From NCBI RefSeq assembly GCF_001891125.1, contig NZ_CP015247.1:1901501-1965500 (forward strand): a DNA stretch of 64,000 bases, given 5' to 3'. Origin of the DNA: Leuconostoc suionicum (GTDB lineage: Bacteria; Bacillota; Bacilli; Lactobacillales; Lactobacillaceae). Within the stretch, counting starts at the first letter, position 1. Every line of letters begins with the position of its first letter. The notes beneath the pieces are model-generated. The model did no database searches, was not told the origin of the DNA, and saw nothing but the letters and a program-made list of their open reading frames with translations. The position numbers and the translations under genes are program-made. Positions 36,925-44,725 of this stretch are shown piece by piece.

Positions 36925-37137
36925 TTATCCAAAATTGATCTGGTCTAACATCATTTAACGACTTGCTTGATCCAAAACTAAATCAGTTTGGGCCATTGCT
37001 TCACTAGAGTGATTTAATAAGTGCATTACTAAACCAATGTTGTAATTCGATTGCATATAGACACGATAAGTACCCGTTTTACGCATAGTACGGGTGCCTA
37101 AATAGTTAATTCTTAAAAGGTCACCAACATTAGCCAT
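36925..37137 (-). pseudogene. Tyrosine recombinase (phage integrase) C-terminal remnant
   Basis: The frame reads LGTRTMRKTGTYRVYMQSN, then LVMHLLNHSSEAM and VLDQASR, a stop, then MMLDQINFG and a second stop. This is the end of a tyrosine-type integrase: the Arg of TMRKTG and the His of LLNHSS are kept, but the usual TLxYLGLDQ with the catalytic Tyr reads AQTDLVLDQ. The N-terminal two thirds are gone. No attachment site was recognised nearby. Confidence 0.65.
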
Positions 37138-37213
37138 AACCTAGTAACCTCTTTTTTAAGCGTTAGAATCAAGCCATATAGGCGTTGTTTTAATTATAAG
37201 GTAATAGCACCAA

Positions 37214-37776
37214 CTATTTTATACACGTTAAAAAATTATTGAACCCTAAATATACTTTTGCAACATTGTACCTAATATATTGATAGACATATCTCCAAAT
37301 TATTTTTGTCAAACGTGTGGCAATACATAATACTAAAGCACCAATGACTGGAACTAATACTAACAACCATGGATGATAAATTGATTGATCAACTACTGTT
37401 GACTGAAACAACCCATTATAAATCACAACGATTGTTGACACTATACTCATTGATCCAATAAAATACAAAAAAACATAACCAACGCTATTAATGTTCCTGC
37501 AGTGCCTAATAATATACCGTTAAAAACAACCAGTCCTAATATGGCAAACCAATTTAATTTTATTTTCATAACTACAATGCTCTTCCCCAATAACTCATGA
37601 ATGTCGACTCCATATATATTTGAAATATCCTCTAATGCATTCAAAGTTGGTACTCTTACCCCATTCTCCCAACATGAAATAGTTTATCTGGTAACAAACA
37701 GTCTTCTGGCTAATTCCTCTTGTGATAGATTATAATCTTTTCTAATATCTTTTAGCCTAGTAGCAATATCTAGCAT
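37214..37776 (-). pseudogene. Xre-HTH membrane protein pseudogene
   Basis: A 187-codon gene with two lesions. It starts MLDIATRLKDIRKDYNLSQE, has an in-frame TAA (37684-37686) at the Gln of the HTH (FVTR-stop-TISCWENG), runs on to a membrane region, and loses one base in a T run (7 left, at 37467-37473). An eighth T would restore VMFFLYFIGSMS and join the last 80 residues. Membrane helices follow. It is another member of the paralogue group. Confidence 0.75.
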
Positions 37777-37861
37777 AAAGTTTATCCTCCTAGTTCATTA
37801 TTTTATAAGTTTCTTAATCTACAAAGTAGGACCAAATTAGTTACATTGCCTATATAGCAGT

Positions 37862-37901
37862 AAAAAACAGATACCTAATTTCTTACTTGGTATCTGTTTT
37901 T
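37862..37901 (-). terminator. Terminator downstream of the HTH-membrane pair
   Basis: AAAAACAGATACC pairs with GGTATCTGTTTTT around a 13-base loop, about 160 bases past the 38061 gene. The stretch 37902-38060 shows no gene. Confidence 0.65.
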
Positions 37902-38060
37902 GCTTTTTATATTAAGGAATATAAAATGCGCATGTTTTTGCAATACGCAACATATTAAAATGACCCATATATCAAAAATTCGGAATCAAATAAGTTGATA
38001 AATTCTTTTTCAACTCATGACTTGACTGAGCATGTCAACATAAATATTGTCGCACCCACA

Positions 38061-38504
38061 CTATTGCTGATCATATTTATTCCATAACACATAGTATTGA
38101 ATGTCCGGAATAATAAATGCGCAAGCAACCCAGCCATTTAAAACATAAAACGTAACTGTCATTGACAAACTATTCATACCCCATAATATGCTTAATATTA
38201 GCCACAATGATATGATCAACAAAGTAAAAGTACTAATGAGTGCACTATGTACTTTGAGTGCAATGTCACGATCCCGTTCATCTTTGGCAAAATATAGTTC
38301 ATCTTTTTGGTTTACTACCTTGACATGGTATTTTTTAGAGACGTGATACATCTCATATATTGATGCTATAACCGACACTAATATTGTTACTGTAGCTAAT
38401 TGATGCATATTATTAATCATAGAAATAGAAGACAAAACAAAACCTATTTGCCATATTTTGTTCATCCAGAAAGTAAAATGAACTATCTTTTTACTATCAC
38501 TCAT
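38061..38504 (-). CDS. Membrane protein partner of a small Xre regulator
   Basis: The 147-residue product starts MSDSKKIVHFTFWMNKIWQ, set by GGAGGAA eight bases upstream; a longer start exists. It has about four hydrophobic helices in two pairs, with a charged loop between (QKDELYFAKDERDRDIALKVHS). It overlaps the stop of the HTH gene by 8 bases, so both are made together. Separate small HTH plus membrane protein, where neighbours have them fused, suggests the same kind of system in split form. Function unknown. Confidence 0.7.
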   Translation of the reverse strand: MSDSKKIVHFTFWMNKIWQIGFVLSSISMINNMHQLATVTILVSVIASIYEMYHVSKKYHVKVVNQKDELYFAKDERDRDIALKVHSALISTFTLLIISLWLILSILWGMNSLSMTVTFYVLNGWVACAFIIPDIQYYVLWNKYDQQ

Positions 38505-38709
38505 AATGTTGTTCCTCCATATTATCAACAAATAACTCATCGACAGACGTATGTAAAATATGGGCTAAGTTAAAAGCAAGCTGGAGCGACGGATCATACT
38601 TATTATTTTCAATGGCATTAATGGTTTGACGTGTCACACCCGTTAAATTTGCTAACTCTGCCTGAGATATTTTATTGGTTAATCTCAAATCCTTAATATA
38701 ATTTTTCAT
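38497..38709 (-). CDS. Small Xre-family HTH regulator (YozG-like)
   Basis: A 70-residue protein that is almost only a helix-turn-helix: MKNYIKDLRLTNKISQAELA, then TGVTRQTINAIENNKYDPSLQLAFNLAHIL in pieces, and an acidic tail. GAGGAC precedes the ATG. Its promoter is covered by a perfect 18-bp inverted repeat (38725-38767), which is probably its own operator. Confidence 0.88.
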   Translation of the reverse strand: MKNYIKDLRLTNKISQAELANLTGVTRQTINAIENNKYDPSLQLAFNLAHILHTSVDELFVDNMEEQHYE

Positions 38710-38724
38710 CTCAGTCCTCTATAA

Positions 38725-38767
38725 ATGTAAAAGATGTTTTACAATTATAGTAAAACATCTTTTACAT
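38725..38767. promoter_or_regulatory. Perfect double operator over the HTH promoter
   Basis: ATGTAAAAGATGTTTTAC (38725-38742) is repeated in perfect inverted form at 38750-38767, with seven bases between. Each arm is itself close to palindromic (GTAAAA-N4-TTTTAC), so two dimers could bind. The repeat overlaps a -10 (TTTACT with 17 bases to TTGACA at 38772-38777; TATAAT in the centre). Confidence 0.75.
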
Positions 38768-38874
38768 TCATTGTCAACATTTAATTTTATTTTGTCTCAT
38801 TAAAACAAATAAGTTGCCTGTAAACTCTTGATCAGATTACATTATTAAACGTGCCTAGATTTTATTGTTAAAAA

Positions 38875-39477
38875 TTATTTTTTGTTACTGTCATAATGTA
38901 TCCAAATTAAAAGGACGGCAAAAATAAAAGAGCCCCACGGATTTCCTTTATGTAAATATAAACATAATAACCCAAATAAAAACATAGCAATAGGAATTAT
39001 CAATGTGTATTTGAAGCCTTTATCACCTGAAAAGTACTTTTCCCATGTGTATTTTAATCCTAAAGAGCTTGCTGTATCAAATTCAGCAAGATTATCTATA
39101 GACATTCCAATAAAAATAAAAACAAACAATATTGGTATGTAAAATACACCTAAACGAACTATTTCTAATATATTAGCGATGAATAACATTAGCAAAACAA
39201 AAAAAGCTAAGTTCAACTTCCAATATATTTTTTTCATATTTACTGACACATATTTCTTTTCTAAGTCTTCTCGCATACCTGTATCCTCTTTGAGTAAAAC
39301 ATCCAAAGAAATATGATAGTAATTACTTAGTTTAATTAAGCTCGAAATATCTGGGTAAGTTTTTTCATTTTCCCAACTAGAAATCGTTTGCCTAGTGATA
39401 AAAAGTTCATTCGCAACATTTTCTTGAGTTAAATTCATATCTAATCGTGCATTTTTTAAGCGCTCACCAAATTTCAT
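38875..39477 (-). CDS. Xre-family HTH protein with membrane segments
   Basis: The intact model of the paralogue group: 200 residues starting MKFGERLKNARLDMNLTQEN, set by AGGAGGAC; an upstream frame extension is not needed. The Xre domain (ITRQTISSWENEKTYPDISSLIKLSNYYHI in pieces) is followed by KEDTGMREDLEKK, two membrane helices, a loop with DTASSLGLKYTWEKYFSGDKG and two more helices. Such proteins probably act as membrane-tied repressors. Its closest relative is the gene split by the IS30 element. Confidence 0.82.
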   Translation of the reverse strand: MKFGERLKNARLDMNLTQENVANELFITRQTISSWENEKTYPDISSLIKLSNYYHISLDVLLKEDTGMREDLEKKYVSVNMKKIYWKLNLAFFVLLMLFIANILEIVRLGVFYIPILFVFIFIGMSIDNLAEFDTASSLGLKYTWEKYFSGDKGFKYTLIIPIAMFLFGLLCLYLHKGNPWGSFIFAVLLIWIHYDSNKK

Positions 39478-39523
39478 AATGAGTCCTCCTGAGTTTGTAA
39501 ATATAGTTTGAACATAAAATAAA

Positions 39524-39558
39524 AATAATACAAGCAATGATTTATTGCTTGTATTATT
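39524..39558 (-). terminator. Hairpin between pectate lyase and the HTH gene
   Basis: A perfect 15-bp inverted repeat (AATAATACAAGCAAT and its complement) with a 5-base loop, followed by T-rich bases on the minus strand. It suits a pectate lyase terminator, but also lies just upstream of the HTH gene's promoter and could be an operator. Confidence 0.5.
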
Positions 39559-39700
39559 TCACGACTAAACAAGGCATAGTTAGCATCTATAACAATAAAT
39601 GACAGATTAAATCAGATTCACCTAGTCAAATTTTTAAATTTTATTATCTAAGTATTGGACCAGCGTTATTATTAACATCATTTTTAGCTGTTGTTGAACC

Positions 39701-40960
39701 CTATAATGAAGCTTTGTGGTTCGGAGAAAATGTAATTGGATTCAATTTAGTTAGCTTTGATATGCCGTCTACTTGTTTTCCATTTAGTAGATTACCATTG
39801 TCAGTAAAATTCGTTCCACCAAATACTTTTACTATATCATTAATAGAGGCTGTAGGCACATCGAAGGTATTATTTTGAGCATAAATTTGTGATTGTTTAC
39901 CAAGTCCAAAAGCGTACATAAATTTGTAAATAGATGAATTAGTGGCAGAATAATAATTATTGTAAATATGAACTTTTCCGAAACGAACACGTGGCTGCCG
40001 TTGAATGAGATTGTCAAAATGCTTGTGATGCATCGTTACTTGTAGTTTACCCAAATCACTGGTTTTAGAGTCACTATTACCTATGTTCATTGATTTATCA
40101 TGGTTTTGTAACTGGTTATAAGATAAAGTCACGTTATTAGCACCATTTACAATATCTACTAATCCATCATGGTGTTGGTACTCACGACCATAATATGAAC
40201 CATTTTTATTATCAGTTGGGCTACCATCAGAGAATTGATTATGGTTCAACCAAACGTTTGACCCACCATTAACTGTTAAATTATCGTATTGAGAATTCCA
40301 ATTACCACTAGCTCCGTCTGTAGGATCCCATTGTGGGAAATAATCATAGGCATTTTCAAAGGTAATGTTTCGTACAATAACATTGCTACCGTTAATAATC
40401 ATATTCCCACCGGTAATTTTAGCATTATTGGTACCAATTATTGTTGTGTTAGAAGGCACCTTATATTGGATTTGTTTAGCTTGGTTTTTTGGGGCCTTAT
40501 CACGCGCTATTTCTTGAGTTCTCGTAGGCATTTTTTTACCATACTTAGTCGGATTGTAGGTATTTAAATATGTAGCAAAGTTATAACCCGCACCATTTGC
40601 ATAATCTGCAGCAGTTAAAGTTTTCCCGTTACTTCCTATGTTCATATCTATTGTTCCAGAAATATAAATAATTTTAGCTGTTTGATTATTTTGATTTCCT
40701 AATGCGTTCATTAAATCAGCCCAATTAGATACAGCTAAAACTTTCGTTTCTTTATTCTTATTAGAGAAATACTCTTTAACGTAATCTATATCTTTGTCCT
40801 TAAACTCATAAATTGCAGCAAAAATCCTTTTGTTTTGATATGATGCAACCTGTTTATCTTTGACTTCATGAGTAGTAGCGTTAACCTGTTTGTCACGTAA
40901 CATAAAAAAAGAAAAACCAACTAAACTAATAATTATCAAACTCATCACATATTTTTTCAA
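39701..40960 (-). CDS. pel: Secreted pectate lyase (PL1 family)
   Basis: A 419-residue beta-helix enzyme that cleaves polygalacturonate by elimination. It has an N-terminal hydrophobic signal (residues 4-20). Seen: NTTIIGTNNAKITGG, VIVRNITFENAYDYFPQWDPTDG and HHDGLVDIVNGANNVTLSYNQ (calcium Asp region), and VTMHHKHFDNLIQRQPRVRFGKVHIYNNYY with the catalytic Arg, which is the PL1 signature. The start codon is TTG, with AGGAG eight bases upstream. It sits in the accessory island, fits life on plant material, and has no carbohydrate gene next to it. Confidence 0.92.
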   Translation of the reverse strand: MKKYVMSLIIISLVGFSFFMLRDKQVNATTHEVKDKQVASYQNKRIFAAIYEFKDKDIDYVKEYFSNKNKETKVLAVSNWADLMNALGNQNNQTAKIIYISGTIDMNIGSNGKTLTAADYANGAGYNFATYLNTYNPTKYGKKMPTRTQEIARDKAPKNQAKQIQYKVPSNTTIIGTNNAKITGGNMIINGSNVIVRNITFENAYDYFPQWDPTDGASGNWNSQYDNLTVNGGSNVWLNHNQFSDGSPTDNKNGSYYGREYQHHDGLVDIVNGANNVTLSYNQLQNHDKSMNIGNSDSKTSDLGKLQVTMHHKHFDNLIQRQPRVRFGKVHIYNNYYSATNSSIYKFMYAFGLGKQSQIYAQNNTFDVPTASINDIVKVFGGTNFTDNGNLLNGKQVDGISKLTKLNPITFSPNHKASL

Positions 40961-41262
40961 GCTGCATGCTCCTGTTACTTGTTTTCAACTGAAAAACATT
41001 TGAAAGAGACGACATAAATAACAAAATGGGCAAGTTATTTGAATTCAAACTAAAATATGCTCTATTGTTTACGTCATTTAGTGTATTAATTAATGCCGAG
41101 GGAGCTCAGCCAATTTTAGGATGAAATACTGTTACAAACAAAATTATAATAAAATTAACAATAAAAATAACGCAACTGATGTAATATTTTTATGTTGTTT
41201 AAAAACAAATACAACAGCCTTTTTGACTTTAGGTAAAAAATAAAGTAGGCATATGAACAACA
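40961..41262. other. A/T-rich gap upstream of pectate lyase
   Basis: About 300 bases with no supported gene on either strand. A short inverted sequence (GTTGTTT / AAATACAAC) near 41189-41212 could form a weak hairpin. The pectate lyase promoter must lie here but no convincing hexamer pair was found. Confidence 0.4.
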
Positions 41263-41306
41263 GTATTATGCGATAGGCGGGGGCTAATCAAACGCAAAAT
41301 ACATCT
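41263..41306. repeat. Inverted repeat, left copy (topB 3' end)
   Basis: A 44-bp sequence repeated in inverted orientation at 42380-42423: 28 bases are identical (41279-41306) and the outer part differs at 3 positions. It contains the end of a topB-like gene and the bases after its stop. Confidence 0.85.
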
Positions 41307-41405
41307 TGTGACCATCCAACTTCAACTTAGCGTCAAATGATTTACCCTTTTTGCTCTGAAGTCCCTTTAGAGCATGTTTGTCATCTATAAGAAATCGGGA
41401 TATTA
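41284..41405 (-). pseudogene. C-terminal remnant of plasmid-type topoisomerase III
   Basis: The minus strand encodes about 38 residues ending KKGKSFDAKLKLDGHKMYFA plus FD and a stop. The pattern matches the C terminus of TopB-type enzymes on plasmids of lactic acid bacteria. No start or further topoisomerase sequence is present upstream. Confidence 0.5.
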
Positions 41406-41508
41406 TGTTAGAACCAAGCAGATTATTATGCTTAAAACTGTTTTATGAAGTACAATCTACGTATAAGCAAGTTTTGAACAGCATCAATTAAAGGAGAAAT
41501 TTAATACT

Positions 41509-42372
41509 ATGGCAAAGATTGGTTGGATAGGATTAGGACAAATGGGGACTCCTATGGCAACACACTTATTACAAGATAATTCCCTAATGGTATATAATCG
41601 TACGTCAGCAAAAGCTAAACCTCTAGTTGAACAGGGAGCAACTTTGGCCCAAAGCGTTCCAGAATTGTTAACTAACAGTGATGTCATTTTTTTAATGGTT
41701 ACTGATTTTTATGCTATCGAATCAATTATTGATGAAGATTTTTTGAGTCATATATCAGATAAAACCTTGATAAACATGAGTACTATTGCCCCCGCTGAGA
41801 GTCGAACAGTTTCTACTTGGATTACTGAACACAACGGTCAGTACGTTGAAGCTCCAGTTTCGGGATCAGTTTTTGCTGCAGAATCAGGATCGTTGTTAAT
41901 TCTTACAGCGGGAACCGAGTCTATTGTTAATGGACTAGAGCCATTGTGGCAGGCCTTGGGTACTTACAAGTACAGTGGATCAATAGGGAATGGGACTGCA
42001 CTTAAGTTAGTTCTTAATGCTTTACTTGGCATGTTTGGCGAAGCATATAGCGAAGCAATTCTATTAGGCGAAGCATTTGGATTATCAAAACAAGCTATTT
42101 TAGATACAATCAGTGAATCGGTCATCGGTACTCCATTCTTTGAATATAAAAAGACTTTATTTGCTTCTGAAAAATTTGATCCTCAGTTTATGCTAAAACA
42201 TATTACTAAAGATATGAATTTGATCCAAGGTTTCATGCAGCAATCACATTTGAACTTACCAGTGGTTCATAAGGACGTGACTATTTATAATAAAACAAGT
42301 AGTAATGAAGACTCTAATTTGGATATGACTGTTGTTTATCAATATTTAAAAGATATGAAAGCATCAGAATGA
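41509..42372 (+). CDS. NAD(P)-dependent beta-hydroxyacid dehydrogenase
   Basis: A 287-residue member of the 3-hydroxyisobutyrate/tartronate-semialdehyde reductase family. Seen: the Rossmann motif GLGQMGTPMATHLL, the substrate site APVSGSVFAAESGSL, the catalytic Lys in GNGTALKLVLNALLG near 170, and the C-terminal helical domain with LKHITKDMNL. The start follows AAAGGAGAA. It is enclosed by a 44-bp inverted repeat carrying the end of topB, so it was probably carried or rearranged with plasmid DNA. Substrate unknown. Confidence 0.88.
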   Translation: MAKIGWIGLGQMGTPMATHLLQDNSLMVYNRTSAKAKPLVEQGATLAQSVPELLTNSDVIFLMVTDFYAIESIIDEDFLSHISDKTLINMSTIAPAESRTVSTWITEHNGQYVEAPVSGSVFAAESGSLLILTAGTESIVNGLEPLWQALGTYKYSGSIGNGTALKLVLNALLGMFGEAYSEAILLGEAFGLSKQAILDTISESVIGTPFFEYKKTLFASEKFDPQFMLKHITKDMNLIQGFMQQSHLNLPVVHKDVTIYNKTSSNEDSNLDMTVVYQYLKDMKASE

Positions 42373-42379
42373 TTCTCAC

Positions 42380-42423
42380 AGATGTATTTTGCGTTTGATT
42401 AGCCCCCACCTACCGCCTAATAC
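42380..42423. repeat. Inverted repeat, right copy (topB 3' end)
   Basis: Mirror copy of 41263-41306, beginning 8 bases after the dehydrogenase stop. On the plus strand it reads MYFAFD-stop, the last residues of the topB-like gene. Confidence 0.85.
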
Positions 42424-42568
42424 GTTGGTTCGGTTGGTAAATATTTTTAAAGAAAATTGAAAATAGACAATGGGCATATTAAATAGCATGCGTCGTTTAT
42501 CATCTAAACTTTCCAAATTGATATAAGTTTCATGGGTTAACTCTTTAATCACCCTTTTTGACACGCTC

Positions 42569-42643
42569 ATGTCCATGTTTGACACTTTTATAGTTGCCTT
42601 GATAGCATTACTAGAATTGGTTGTTGGGTTGATTAAAAATTAA
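42569..42643 (+). CDS. Possible small hydrophobic (type I toxin-like) peptide
   Basis: A 24-residue frame starting MSMFDTFIVALIALLEL and ending LIKN: short, one membrane helix, a Lys near the end. The start MS-x-x-(D/E) and the length resemble holin-like toxins of the TxpA/BsrG and Hol_Tox kind. A strong bidirectional terminator follows two bases after the stop, as in type I toxin-antitoxin loci. No good ribosome site is visible, which weakens the call. Confidence 0.35.
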   Translation: MSMFDTFIVALIALLELVVGLIKN

Positions 42644-42644
42644 C

Positions 42645-42686
42645 AAAAAATAACCGCCTTAGCTCTGCAATCTAGCGGTTATTTTA
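42645..42686. terminator. Bidirectional terminator after the small peptide
   Basis: AAAATAACCGC pairs perfectly with GCGGTTATTTT around a 17-base loop; T runs on both strands. Confidence 0.8.
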
Positions 42687-42772
42687 ACTATATCAATAAT
42701 GACATCGTTTTATACGGATCGACGTGGGAAGACTTGTTCACGCAAGGCTTCCTTTTCTTTTGCATTATATTA

Positions 42773-43050
42773 TTATTTAATTTTTTCTACATAGTTCCAA
42801 ACTTTATATAATATATCATTGCCGTCATGTTCTAATGTATAGTCGGTTAGATTCTTAATAATGCTCTGCAAATTTTTTCTGTTTATTTTAAAAATAGATG
42901 TTCTAAGTTTGATAATTTGATTTGTTGATGCAAATAACTTATAAATATTCTGCGCTTTAGAACTAAATGAATGATATAACCTTAAAAATATAGTATTCTT
43001 TTTAAAAATATAAAAAATTAAGATTGGATAATCAAAAATAGATAGTAACG
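42773..43050 (-). other. Open stretch without start, possible gene remnant
   Basis: A minus-strand frame of about 90 codons is open and ends TLEHDGNDILYKVWNYVEKI before TAA (42773-42775). It has no plausible start codon and a stop just upstream. The composition looks protein-like (lysine- and isoleucine-rich), but no family was recognised. It abuts the glyoxalase pseudogene. Confidence 0.25.
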
Positions 43051-43052
43051 GT

Positions 43053-43436
43053 CTAATTCATCATATAGAAATATATGTCAGCGATTTGAATAAAACTAAT
43101 TTATTTTGAAACTTATTGCTTGTAAACCATCTAGGCTATACTGTCCACCAAAAGTGGGACAATGGTGTTAGCTACATTTTTGATGGAATCTACATTTTTT
43201 TTGTACAATCTAATAAAAAAACTCCGATATATAGTCGTACTCACATAGGGCTAAATCATTTAGCTTTCTCTGTAGATAGCTAAAACGAGCTGGATGAGAT
43301 TAGATTGGCATTAATTAATGCCAATTACACAGAACTTTATTCTGACAAGTATCCACACGCTTCAGGTTTGCAAACCAATGCACTATATTTTGAGGACCCC
43401 GATCGTATAAAAGTAGAAGTTGTTTGCGAATTTTAA
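43053..43436 (+). pseudogene. Glyoxalase/VOC-family protein pseudogene
   Basis: A 127-codon frame reads IHHIEIYVSDLNKTNLF, stop, NLLLVNHLGY, then KWDNGVSYIFDGIYIFFVQS, SRTHIGLNHLAFSV, stop, ELDEIR and ALYFEDPDRIKVEVV. This is a whole vicinal-oxygen-chelate protein with metal residues His and Glu in place, but the start codon is CTA and there are two in-frame stops (43107-43109 and 43281-43283). No frameshift is needed over the whole length, so decay seems recent. Confidence 0.75.
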
Positions 43437-43583
43437 AATTCACCTAAAATTAAAAAGCACTAAATCTAGTTAAATAGCCTTAGTAACTTTCATTTTAATA
43501 ATACAGTCTATGTTAACGAATAACTTAAATAGCAAAGAAATACTAAACGTTCGTATGCTATAGATATTATAAATTCTGTAAAG

Positions 43584-44144
43584 CTAAAATTTATAACTAT
43601 ACAAATATTTATAAAGAAAAAATAAAATAATGATCCCTATTACAATACCAATTATACTTCCCCAAATCACGCCAGTTAGAATAGCTTTACGAAATACTTC
43701 TCTAGGCATATTAGCTAGTTCAAAATTTTTGGTTAGTCGGATTAATCTATTACCAAAATAAATAATAATCGCACAATTACTTATTATTGCTAAATTTAAA
43801 ATGATAAGAGCAGGCAAGGACAGGTTACCAAAAATTGGTTGGGTTACTAATATAAATAGACAGGCTAAGTCGGTGATAGTTGCAAAGTTTAGATAAATTT
43901 TTGTGCTTCTGATATCAGCCTGTTTTTTTATGTTTTCCACAATGTTTGATCCCTTCAATAATAAATTGTCTAAAGATAAATCAAATAATTGAGCTAAGAT
44001 AATCAAGCTATCTATATCTGGCGTGGTTTTATTATTTTCCCAATTCGAAAAAATTTTTGTAGAAACAAAAATTTTTTCTGCTAGCTGTTCCTGCGTTAAT
44101 TTATGATCTCTTCGCTTCTTTTTTAGTATGCTACTTATATCCAT
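43584..44144 (-). CDS. Xre-family HTH protein with membrane segments
   Basis: A 186-residue paralogue: Xre domain (MDISSILKKKRRDHKLTQEQ, then IFVSTKIFSNWENNKTTPDIDSLIILAQLFD in pieces), linker, and four hydrophobic helices in two pairs. The sequence of the recognition helix (VSTKIFSNWEN) differs from the VTRQTIS form of the other copies, so it may bind another site. AAAGGAGA precedes the ATG. Confidence 0.8.
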   Translation of the reverse strand: MDISSILKKKRRDHKLTQEQLAEKIFVSTKIFSNWENNKTTPDIDSLIILAQLFDLSLDNLLLKGSNIVENIKKQADIRSTKIYLNFATITDLACLFILVTQPIFGNLSLPALIILNLAIISNCAIIIYFGNRLIRLTKNFELANMPREVFRKAILTGVIWGSIIGIVIGIIILFFLYKYLYSYKF

Positions 44145-44317
44145 TTATTTTCTCCTTTATTTTAAGGAACGTATTCATTACTATCTATCCAATAAAGTCA
44201 CTAGAAAATTAATTCATATATTGATGTATCAGTATTTAAATGGTCGATTGTACAATTAAACCGAACCTTGAATAAAAAAAGCCCACAAGTTAATGCGAGC
44301 TCACCAATAAATGGCAT

Positions 44318-44506
44318 TTATTTATCATTTTTTCTGAAATATTTATCACTAATAAAATTAACTATAGGCGATAAAATTACAAAACCAACCACCATGTAAA
44401 CAATATCCCAAAACCAAAACGGTGTGCCTAACATATCAGGGAACTTTTTTAAGATATATGACAATATAGATATCACAATAAAATTTTCGAATAAATGATT
44501 TTTCAA
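44318..44506 (-). CDS. Small two-helix membrane protein
   Basis: A 62-residue protein with two hydrophobic helices and a basic end (DKYFRKNDK). The start codon is TTG with AGAGG nine bases upstream. About 110-170 bases upstream lies a 65-bp region duplicated before the gene at 44726-45094, which suggests common control. Size and topology resemble small bacteriocin-immunity proteins, but no family was recognised. Confidence 0.5.
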   Translation of the reverse strand: MKNHLFENFIVISILSYILKKFPDMLGTPFWFWDIVYMVVGFVILSPIVNFISDKYFRKNDK

Positions 44507-44611
44507 AATGGTTTACCTCTATTTATTGAGTCATATAAACAGAATTACCTGTTCTATCAGTTTTTTAATGTACTGCAACCCAACCACTTCCATTTTCATG
44601 GATAACGTTTT

Positions 44612-44676
44612 TATAAACATGGATACTATTTAAACACAAATGATAAACGTATGTCAACGCTGTTTGTAAAATTAAT
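44612..44676 (-). repeat. Duplicated promoter region, copy A
   Basis: About 65 bp shared with 45252-45317. On the minus strand: TTGACA (44652-44657) then TACGTTTAT, and 30 bases later CATGTTTAT. The TACGTTTAT-like direct repeats recall TACGTTAAT boxes of bacteriocin regulons. Confidence 0.6.
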
Positions 44677-44725
44677 CACTTTTGTATACATAAAAAGCAC
44701 CCAATGGGTCATAGGGATTTTTGAA

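Noticed and set aside
42376-42585. Minus-strand 69-codon frame next to the topB repeat
   Set aside because: It reads through the inverted repeat in antisense and into the toxin-like peptide, has no ribosome site and no recognisable motif.
44516-44617. 29-codon frame and ENGSGW-like peptide upstream of the 44318 gene
   Set aside because: The bacteriocin-like reading has in-frame stops and no start; the other frame has no ribosome site.
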